Shown one piece after another: positions 59,301-64,000 of a DNA stretch of 64,000 nucleotides. The stretch is from Owenia fusiformis. Taxonomy: Eukaryota; Annelida; Polychaeta; Sabellida; Oweniidae. A program made the position numbers and the translations under genes. Position 1 is the first letter of the stretch. The number at the start of each line of letters is the position of its first letter. Below the pieces are notes generated by a model that had not been told where the DNA came from, ran no database searches, and was given only the letters and a program-made list of their open reading frames with translations. Where the stretch lies: contig CAIIXF020000003.1 of assembly GCA_903813345.2 (NCBI GenBank), forward strand, positions 3,746,109 to 3,810,108. The letters are read 5' to 3'.

Positions 59301-59994
59301 TCCTCGACGAATAGCTGCTGTAACATCAATTGCCTCCCCATACTATCGATGGTCCTTTTCAGGATATCATACTCTGTTTCAGGCGCAGGTGTTGGGCAAG
59401 GCGCTTTGCCTTTGGCTCCACATCCCTTTCCCTTGGCTCCAACTTTTCCTTTGCCCTTAGCTCCACTTCCCCCAAGCTGGTTCAGAATCCCCAACAAAGG
59501 ATTGTTCTGAGCATAGGTTACTGTGGCGCACAGGGTTACCAACGCGAGAAGTTGTAACCACCTCTGCAAATGATAAAGTTAAAATTTTTATTAATTTAAT
59601 CTTAATGGCAGAAAAAGTATGTTGAGAATAACAAACTAATTTTATGGCTCGATTCCCAGCGGAGTCAGCATGTGGCAAAAATGACTTATTTTAATTTGTT
59701 TTTGTTTATTCTTAGACTTTGCATGCAAATCGATATTATTTTGTTATCCATTTTGGTGTTGTTTGTGAAAATTTGTTTACACCATTCGAAACTATTGAAT
59801 ATTGAAACCACTACAGGAAATATGGTGATATAAGTGTCCTTTTCATGTTAAACTTTTGAATACAATTTGTTCAATTCTCGTCTCATTTTATCCACAATTT
59901 GTGTTCCTAAATTAAATTGAATTATTTGATAACAATATGTATGAAAGGTTTTACTCCCAAAATCGCAGTTTAAATACATTTTTGGTCTTACCAT
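44193..59994 (-). CDS. Spliced gene for a secreted protein of unknown family (10 exons)
   Basis: I assembled this from splice sites and reading phase. The exons, in transcript order, are 59992-59994, 59161-59563, 58369-58583, 57694-57831, 56894-57230, 52586-52821, 51981-52154, 51463-51625, 44923-45071 and 44193-44398. Every junction is GT-AG and in phase. The one break is a missing base inside exon 8. Allowing for it, the product is about 674 residues. Residues 1-19 form a signal peptide (MRWLQLLALVTLCATVTYA), probably cleaved before Gln20. Residues 32-62 are rich in G, K and A (GAKGKG repeats, with two cysteines and a proline-rich end). Residues 137-606 look globular, with few cysteines and possible N-glycosylation at N187 (NTT) and N518 (NGT). 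Residues 620-660 form a highly charged, probably helical or coiled-coil tail. I see no transmembrane segment after the signal. I do not recognise the family and propose no function beyond export from the cell. Confidence 0.85.
44690..44805 (+). repeat. A-rich low-complexity tract in intron 9
   Basis: Purine-rich AAAAATTGAGAAAAAAATTG-type repeats with an approximate 19-30 bp rhythm. The Lys- and Phe-rich open frames on both strands come from this composition. Confidence 0.7.
44923..45071 (-). CDS. Exon 9 of the secreted-protein gene
   Basis: Residues 557 (split Arg) to 607. Acceptor TGGTTTCAG|A, donor AAAATG|GTAAGC, ending in phase 1. It reads SLAASGIRTTFTVPDVGTFR followed by TRFPIMPLHH and a helix SKELDALKDIVMEN. 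A second AG 17 nt downstream was rejected because it breaks the frame. Confidence 0.85.
45374..45450 (+). repeat. Partial copy of the GCGCC hairpin repeat
   Basis: Contains a 21-bp palindrome centred near 45393 (CGTGCAAAGC core) and AAAGCGCCAT units, then TTGGTGTGAACTCAGCTTAA. The last part matches one arm of the hairpin at 52213-52306. Confidence 0.6.
45726..46100 (-). pseudogene. C-terminal fragment of a LINE-type reverse transcriptase
   Basis: The minus-strand frame reads TNDYKLPASISKKMETGTV and CSMITLWNRLPRDHKETNSF, then SLFKKQLNDHL. This follows the pattern xxWNxLPxxxxxxxSxxxFKxxLxxxL, which closes the ORF2 protein of many non-LTR retrotransposons. The catalytic RT core is absent. It lies within the 3.6-kb inverted-repeat element and overlaps its left arm. 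Family assignment rests on this tail pattern only. Confidence 0.55.
46439..46611. repeat. Long near-perfect hairpin in intron 8
   Basis: Arms of about 79 bp start ACAAATAGTGACTGCCA and contain a near-identical GACAGGATATTCCC block. The apex reads TCGGCCTGCAGCCTC. It resembles the hairpin at 35485 in its end (ACAAATA) and apex, but not in its arms. Confidence 0.88.
46612..46665 (+). repeat. Short direct repeat, CTGTTGACCGCTACT
   Basis: CTGTTGACCGCTACTAGGTA is followed directly by a second CTGTTGACCGCTACT. The same arrangement recurs at 47119-47155 after the next hairpin, so it marks the downstream flank of both. Confidence 0.65.
46953..47118. repeat. Hairpin of the ACAATAGTAGACCTCT family, copy 1
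   Basis: The left arm starts ACAATAGTAGACCTCTCC. The right arm ends GGAGGTCAACAATTGT. Internal pairs include CTGTAAACC/GGTTTACAG and CTACTGTTGAC/GTCAACAGTA. The apex is CTCGACCTTCGGTCT. It shares arms with 47344-47480 and 58652-58782. Confidence 0.82.
47344..47480. repeat. Hairpin family, copy 2
   Basis: It starts ACAATTGTTAACCTCTCTTT, contains AACTGGCAAAA and CAACAGTACTTTCAACG, and ends GGTCTACAATTGT. Together with its upstream flank (GGACTAACA(A/G)AACAAT) it makes a diverged tandem pair with copy 1. Confidence 0.75.
47650..47730 (-). repeat. Half-copy of the 29.8-kb hairpin arm
   Basis: On the minus strand, AATATCATATTGTCTCTCGA and AATAAAACCAATATT, then AGTAAATAAC, match the right arm of 29769-29955. 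The other half is missing. Confidence 0.55.
48064..48396. mobile_element. MITE with GGCGGAT ends and homopolymer runs
   Basis: GGCGGATTAGGGG at the left and the complement of GGCGGAT at the right bound about 333 bp. It has a G-run, two C-runs (about 48092-48103 and 48353-48375) and many GGGCC/GGCCC blocks. It carries no coding sequence; the Gly- and Pro-rich frames reflect base composition. Confidence 0.7.
49130..51460. other. Remainder of intron 8, no feature recognised
   Basis: About 2.3 kb of AT-rich intron between the inverted-repeat element and exon 8. I found no additional in-phase exon or repeat. Confidence 0.45.
51463..51625 (-). CDS. Exon 8, with an apparent one-base frameshift
   Basis: Acceptor AACGCAG|GCAAGT, donor GTTAG|GTAACG. 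The exon is 163 nt, but 164 are needed to connect the phase-0 exon 7 to the phase-2 junction with exon 9. The first ~24 nt fit the incoming frame (ASEGRTGG). From about 51597 downward a different frame is clearly the coding one (KDTAYNGTNSDLYFLTPSEF, ending VLDSDGLVR), and it joins exon 9 in phase. The slip maps to the run of four A at 51599-51602 on the plus strand. Likely causes are a base-calling or assembly error in a homopolymer, or a real disabling allele. Confidence 0.75.
51981..52154 (-). CDS. Exon 7 of the secreted-protein gene
   Basis: 58 codons, phase 0 at both ends (residues 445-502). Acceptor CCCTCTAG|GTG, donor ACC|GTAAGT. It contains VRVKDFLGRMRRVEQCTDYS and EIIFLTPLSKWNPYNLKY. 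It ends DATTPMGRT. Confidence 0.87.
52213..52306. repeat. GCGCC hairpin in intron 6
   Basis: Arms of about 44 bp, starting CTAAGTTCACACCAACGGCG and ending with the complement. The loop is near CTTTA. GCTTTAATGCTTTTAA is duplicated at the tip. Related sequence is at 45405-45450. Confidence 0.82.
52586..52821 (-). CDS. Exon 6 of the secreted-protein gene
   Basis: Residues 366 (split Gly) to 444. Acceptor TTATTTAG|GAAAGG, donor AAGAAG|GTAATT, ending in phase 0. It contains DDAFGLPVHGLAPMSPAINS and YYHRAFRVEKRDAMG. It ends with NVRDCKK. Confidence 0.88.
53037..53118 (+). repeat. ACGA-rich microsatellite
   Basis: Irregular ACGAACGAACG, ACGCAAGCACGCACGTACG and ACGAACGAACGAGC tracts, just before the left arm of the inverted repeat at 53128. 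Confidence 0.75.
54908..56204. mobile_element. Element bounded by ACCGACAATTGTCGGT palindromes
   Basis: The 16-bp perfect palindrome ACCGACAATTGTCGGT occurs at about 54915 and 56181. Near matches lie at about 54963 (GTACCGACAATTGTCGGCAC) and 56126 (interrupted, with TTATTT inside), with half sites near 55012 and 56090. At the left, the flanks CTCCAG/CTGGAG extend the palindrome to about 30 bp. The interior contains 55246-55690. No coding sequence. Confidence 0.7.
55246..55690 (-). repeat. Dispersed repeat, inverted partner of 14020-14480
   Basis: Reverse complement of 14020-14480. It contains CGCGTAGTAAACATGCTCAC and GGTACCCTAGAAGCCAACTA. It sits inside the palindrome-bounded element, so this is probably the better-preserved copy. 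The open frame 55423-55674 has no motif. Confidence 0.8.
56894..57230 (-). CDS. Exon 5 of the secreted-protein gene
   Basis: Residues 254-366. Acceptor TTCATTCTAG|TAC, donor CCAG|GTAGAA, ending in phase 1. The longest conserved-looking block includes PYRPVKIMNIIDRTPIFGQW and NYRTACHPIKADIHPDFFRP, with later NWPQERFYKENLLDE. The high aromatic and proline content and lack of simple repeats suggest a folded domain. Its 3' neighbour, intron 5, starts with an inverted-repeat arm only 41 bp away. Confidence 0.88.
57694..57831 (-). CDS. Exon 4 of the secreted-protein gene
   Basis: 46 codons, phase 0 at both ends (residues 208-253). Acceptor TTTTGTAG|GCT, donor GAGCAG|GTGACG. It begins AWKNQVPQGERAWKKFFKP and ends with the acidic run PETIEEFDELLEEQ. 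It is supported only by splice signals and phase fit with both neighbours, but both fits are exact. Confidence 0.85.
57885..58045. mobile_element. Small MITE related to the CACCCCAGT family, intron 3
   Basis: The left end CTCAGTCACAGTTTGTCTAC and the right end (complement of TCAGTCACGTCTGATGTAC) resemble the TIRs at 40549 and 41090. They are followed by the same kind of GC-rich TACGGC(G/A)(G/A)CCG blocks. It is a shorter, diverged relative. Confidence 0.6.
58369..58583 (-). CDS. Exon 3 of the secreted-protein gene
   Basis: Residues 136 (split Gly) to 207. Acceptor CTATAG|GT, donor CCA|GTAACT, ending in phase 0. It opens LDDFVAVINGVEFKTSHNDY and contains IPLPDVPFRVMNKNTT, a possible N-glycosylation site, then a helix ending in KVGEKQP. 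This looks like the start of the folded part. Confidence 0.87.
58652..58782. repeat. Hairpin family, copy 3, in intron 2
   Basis: Starts ACAATTGTAGACCTCTCTTG, contains GATACTGTAAACC and AAGTACTGTTGACC, and ends GAGAGGTATTGT. Same family as the hairpins at 46953 and 47344, with somewhat more diverged arms. Confidence 0.75.
59161..59563 (-). CDS. Exon 2: signal peptide and Gly/Lys/Ala-rich region
   Basis: Residues 2-135. Acceptor TTTGCAG, donor TTG|GTAATC, ending in phase 1. It holds the hydrophobic signal core, the PLLGILNQLGG stretch, the GAKGKG repeats, PTPAPETEYD, and a helical-looking segment (LKRTIDSMGRQLMLQQLFVE). It ends with GMHDHPEKKSVV. Confidence 0.88.
59992..59994 (-). CDS. Exon 1: start codon only, of the secreted-protein gene
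   Basis: Minus strand reads GACATG|GTAAGA. The ATG abuts a consensus donor, and joining it to exon 2 gives M-RWLQLLALV, a standard signal peptide. An upstream out-of-frame ATG in ATGACAACGACATG would hit TGA across the junction, making a very short upstream frame. I chose this start because exon 2 opens at an acceptor (TTTGCAG|AGG) and has no suitable ATG of its own. Confidence 0.72.
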
Positions 59995-60349
59995 GTCGTT
60001 GTCATTAGCCTATATGAACTTATTCGAGACTCGGCTGGAAGGTAAGGCGTCATATCAATAGATAACGAGTTTAGATAAGTTAAGGAAATGTAGAAATTGA
60101 TAACAATTTCCTTGGCAGTGTGTGCATAAAGTGCATATTATATATATGCATATATTTTGAATATTGATGTATAAATGGTATATATATGGGACATGATCAT
60201 GAATCAGTATAATCTCTTTACTATCGCTATAACAAAATTTCTGTATGAAAGTATTGAAAATATCCAGTTATGTAACTTATACCAGGACATTTTAATAAGT
60301 GTCAACAAATAAGTAATTCCAAAAAATGTCATTTAATTATTAAGGTGCG

Positions 60350-61060
60350 GCAATAATGATCGTGTTGTAGGGTGGTAATAGAATGGTTTTAATAAGGTTT
60401 TAATAAGTTGGTAATGATGTAATGTGATGTAATGTGGTTATAATGTAATATGATGTAAGGTGGTAACTATGCATTGTTTTGTAATGTGGTACTGATTTGT
60501 AATGTGGTAATAATGAAATGTGATGTCAGGTGGTAATAATATAATATAATGTAAGGTGGTAATAATGCATTGCTTTGGAAGATGGTACTAATGTAATGTG
60601 ATGTAAGGTGGTAATGATATATTGTTTTGTAAGGTGGTAATTATGTAATGTGATGTAAGGTGGTAATAATGTAAATAATGTATTGTTTTAAGGTGGTAAT
60701 GATGTATTGTTTTGTAAGGTGGTAATACTGCATTGTTTTGTAAGGTGTAATGTGATGTAAGGTGGTAATTGTATTGTATCCTTTATTACCACAAGTATAT
60801 ATTGTGAGTACATTTACAATTTTTAAGTAATACATGTAATGTATTGTTTTAAGGTCGTAATGATGTATTGTTTTGTAAGGTGGTAATAATGTATTGTTTT
60901 AAGGTGGTAATGATGTATTGTTTTGTAAGGTGGTAATACTGCATTGTTTTGTAAGGTGTAATGTGATGTAAGGTGGTAATGATGTATTGTTGTGTAAGGT
61001 TAATAATGTAATGTTTTGTGGTAATAATGTAATGTGATGTATGGTGGTAATGAAGGATGT
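60350..61060 (+). repeat. Degenerate minisatellite with TAATG and AAGGTGGTAA units
   Basis: Roughly 25-30 irregular units built from TAATGTGATGTAAGGTGGTA and CATTGTTTTGTAAGGTGGTA variants, with single-unit insertions. A short unrelated gap (about 60775-60840) interrupts it. It lies just upstream of the secreted-protein gene. Confidence 0.85.
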
Positions 61061-61099
61061 ATTGTGTAGAAAATCGTGGTAATTCTCTTGCAAAATCGT

Positions 61100-62150
61100 A
61101 AAATGTTTTGCTCTAAAATATTAATTATTCGATGTGTATTCACTGTAATCGGAGACTTGGTTACAGGATGAAAGCTGAGCCTGTGTGATTGAGTTGGTCA
61201 TAATGTGATGTGTTGTAAAGCAGTAATGTACTTGTTACAAATGATAGTTATATGAATCTTGTTGTTATATGGTAATAACTTGTAAAGAGTGACATCTTTA
61301 GGTGTCCAATTAATTGTGTTTGTATTAAATTGTATGGCTATTGATGTAATAATCCCGGGGAAATATCTACATTGTAATTTACACTGAACGAAATAAAAAT
61401 TCGGGCGTGTCATAAAGAGCTCTTTAACCACGGAGTTGCGAAAAGTTGCAAAGATTTTGGTAAGTTCTTTATGCTTTTAAACTCTGTTATTACTCAATAT
61501 ACGAGATATAGTTGTAAAATGACAAATCTTGAATTTAGCTGAATACAATATATCTTAGTATTTCATGTTCAAAGTATCAAAATCGAGTTAAATCATCCCA
61601 AATTTGAACTTTCATTCTCTCATTTCCGCTGTAATTTATGCCAGCGGTCAACAGGGAAATGCAAGTGAAGTTGTAAACACTCAACGAGGTGAACCACAAC
61701 TCTTTTATTGTACACGTTGTATTGTACACGTTGGTTCGATAATCCAAATTAACCCAAACTTGTATACACTGGCTTACAAAGTTCAATGGTCTTATACCTT
61801 TCCAGTTCATAAGTGATTGAGACATTTAGCAGATTACTTTGAAAACATCTAATGAAAGAAAAGCAATAACTGACCAGAATCCATTTCAACTGCACAGGCC
61901 TGTCAACCTGGGAACACCTAATAAGTGACTTACAAATGTTGAGCACCTACATGTACCTTCAAATTGTGAACACCTTGGTCCAAATCTGAAAACCCTGGTC
62001 CAATGCCTGTGAAAATTGAGATTTTTCGACATTCTTTTTTATGTTCTTCTCATGCAATATATTTGCTTGAAAAGTATAAGAAAAATATGTATAAAACAGA
62101 AGAATTTGAGGTGTCCAAACTTTGATAATATGCAATAAAATTTAAACCAA
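61100..62150. other. No gene recognised
   Basis: AT-rich intergenic DNA with chance frames only. Confidence 0.4.
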
Positions 62151-62165
62151 CCCTTAAGAAAAAAG

Positions 62166-62315
62166 CCATGGTAACCATGGTATTCCATGGTGCGTCCATG
62201 GTAATCCATGGTTTTCCATGGAAATTCATGGTTTTCCATGTTATTTTCCATGGAAATTCATGGACGCCCATGGTAATCTTCCATGGATATTTACCATGAT
62301 TTTCCATGGTAATTG
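62166..62315 (+). repeat. CCATGG-rich minisatellite, block 1
   Basis: About ten CCATGG hexamers in 150 bp, joined by short AT spacers as in GGTTTTCCATGGAAATTCAT. Most units are themselves palindromic, so the block could fold in many ways. ATG-rich frames here are artefacts of the repeat. Confidence 0.9.
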
Positions 62316-62859
62316 GTGGTTTGATAATTGGTTTTTAATGGATGTGTCATGGGCGGCTTTTACCATGACACATGGAGATGTAAAATCAACAATTATGGTA
62401 GGATTCGTATTTACCAAAATCTCCAAAATTAATGTTTTGATGATATATCCCAGTTGGACTGAGACTTATCATAGAGAAAAAAAGGGTGGACATTTCATTT
62501 TTTAGGCTAGCAAGAACGTTCATTGAATGTTACTCAGCTTCCTTACAAATTAGAAATTATGTGAAAATTATATAATTTTTTATATAGAAATATGATAGTG
62601 CAGTTAATGCAGCACAGAGTAGGCCATGAGATTTCAAAAACAATTGTGCAAAGGGCTTTTGTGTAGATCAAGACTAGATAGAGATTGCTTATTTTTTAGG
62701 CCAAACACTTCTTTCCTTTGAAAAAGATTAAGTCAAACTAGCCCAAGCTCTGTTTTTATTTCAATACTTTCTTTAATTTTCAGTTTTAAAAATCAAAATG
62801 AAATAATTTAATAAATAATTTTTTTTAAATTACATTTCGTACATTTGAGAATACAATCA

Positions 62860-63050
62860 AAAACCATGGTTTCTTTCTTTGAAGTTGAGGAAACTGTAAT
62901 CAAAAGCCATGGAAGTCGGTTGATTGCAATCGAAAGCCATGCTTTTCCATGATTATTTCTTTGATGTTTCGGAAAGTGCAATCAAAAGCCATGGTTTTCC
63001 ATGGTTATTCTTTTGATCTATTGAAAGTCCATGGTTTTCCATGGGCTATT
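62860..63050 (+). repeat. CCATGG-rich minisatellite, block 2
   Basis: Six CCATGG sites in units of the type CAATCAAAAGCCATGG. The recurring AATC(A/G)AAAGCCATG part shows a tandem origin with a period near 40-60 bp. Confidence 0.8.
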
Positions 63051-63059
63051 TGTTTGGTC

Positions 63060-64000
63060 TTTTGGATGCAGAAAAAAGAATAAAACATTTTGTTTCTAAA
63101 TGAACTTCTCCAAATTAAGTCCCATTCAACCTTTATAAGAATATTATCTCTCAAATTAATGTTAAAAAATTAATCTCTTTGCAATAGATTATAATAGTTC
63201 ATTTGCATAATTCTTAAATATTCTGATCTTAATAGACTACATGCGAGTAGAAATAATCTTGATTTACGTCATTAATATTCAAAATTCAGTCAAAGTGATG
63301 TCATATTTGAAATCTGCATGTTAATGTACATCTAGAAATATGGTTTCGAAAATTGTTAATCAACTTTGAAAATTTAATTTTTTTTGAAAATGTGACTTCT
63401 TGTTCGGGTTGATTCCTCATAGACCCCATGTTAGAAAATCACAAAAAGTGAATTATCTTTTCTTGTATTGGACAGATAACATTTTCTTTTACTGGACATA
63501 TTTTAATTTGCATAACTATTAGATACATAAGGGTTATATGAAAATTGAACCACGCAAATAGATGTAATTTAAGTTAAAGGGAACTTTCTACTATACCCGC
63601 CATGCTCTCTGACCCGAACGAGCCACCTGGTGGTGAATCTGGTAACTACCTACTCGCATCTGCGTTATTGTTATTATATATGATAATCTTACTCTTTCTA
63701 ATGCTCCCTCTTCAGTAATTATTATTGTCGGTGAGTGTAGACAGTGCAAGTCAAAAACTCATTGTTGATCAAATAAAACCAAATAGGATTTACTCCAAAT
63801 AAAAATGTTTATTCAGTCTACAATAAGGGAATCCAGTGAGCTGATTTTATCACTTATTTTGTCTTTTTTTAACCAGTGCCAAAGTTAAATGAAAGCAAAT
63901 CCCAGCAAACAAATTATTACATGTACTTGTAATTGTGGGGTCAAATCATCAATTAAAAAAATATTAAGTAAAAAGTTCTTTGTCATATGACACTATGTAC
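63060..64000. other. No gene recognised
   Basis: AT-rich sequence to the end of the window. I see no coding segment or repeat. Confidence 0.4.

Noticed and set aside
59193-59557. Plus-strand open frames over exon 2
   Set aside because: They reflect the antisense of the Gly/Lys repeat region. The minus strand has the signal peptide and splice sites.
60125-60160. TATA-like sequence upstream of the secreted-protein gene
   Set aside because: The minus strand has TATATATAAT about 140 bp before the ATG, but such runs are common in this AT-rich DNA and no start site can be assigned.
62039-62505. His/Gly/Met-rich open frames on both strands
   Set aside because: They are artefacts of the CCATGG minisatellite.

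Overview
This is a window of animal (metazoan) nuclear DNA. It is AT-rich by eye, with long gene-free stretches, one clearly spliced gene with GT-AG introns, and a dense load of DNA transposons, TIR-flanked non-autonomous elements, long hairpins and minisatellites. GCCCGTAGCCAG-type MITEs, TA-flanked Tc1/mariner relics and poly-C runs suggest a marine invertebrate. Nothing here fixes the phylum, and there is no sign of bacterial or organellar sequence.

Layout. 1-9 kb: no gene; a 1 kb TIR element (1190-2179) and a dispersed repeat present three times. 9.1-10.7 kb: an almost intact Tc1-like transposon with matching TIRs and a DD34E transposase whose last ~30 codons are disrupted. 11-17 kb: a 590-bp tandem duplication and several MITEs. 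18-34 kb: two diverged copies of one segment (A ~17.97-23.27 kb; B ~25.15-33.67 kb). Each copy has its own set of later insertions, so each serves as the empty-site reference for the other. 35-42 kb: a near-perfect hairpin, a small MITE, a 36-bp satellite and two TTA-flanked MITEs.

44.2-60.0 kb, minus strand: the only host gene I can support. I assembled ten exons from splice sites and reading phase. They encode a protein of about 674 residues with an N-terminal signal peptide, a Gly/Lys/Ala-rich low-complexity stretch, a long unrecognised globular body and a charged helical C-terminus. Exon 1 contributes only the ATG. Exon 8 carries an apparent one-base frameshift. I do not recognise the family. 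Its two large introns (8 and 5) are packed with inverted-repeat elements. 60.3-63.1 kb holds minisatellites, including arrays dense in the palindrome CCATGG.

The most unusual signal is a set of long near-perfect hairpins (29.8, 35.5, 46.5, 47.0, 47.4 and 58.7 kb). In several of them the tips are GC-rich and resemble each other although the arms do not.
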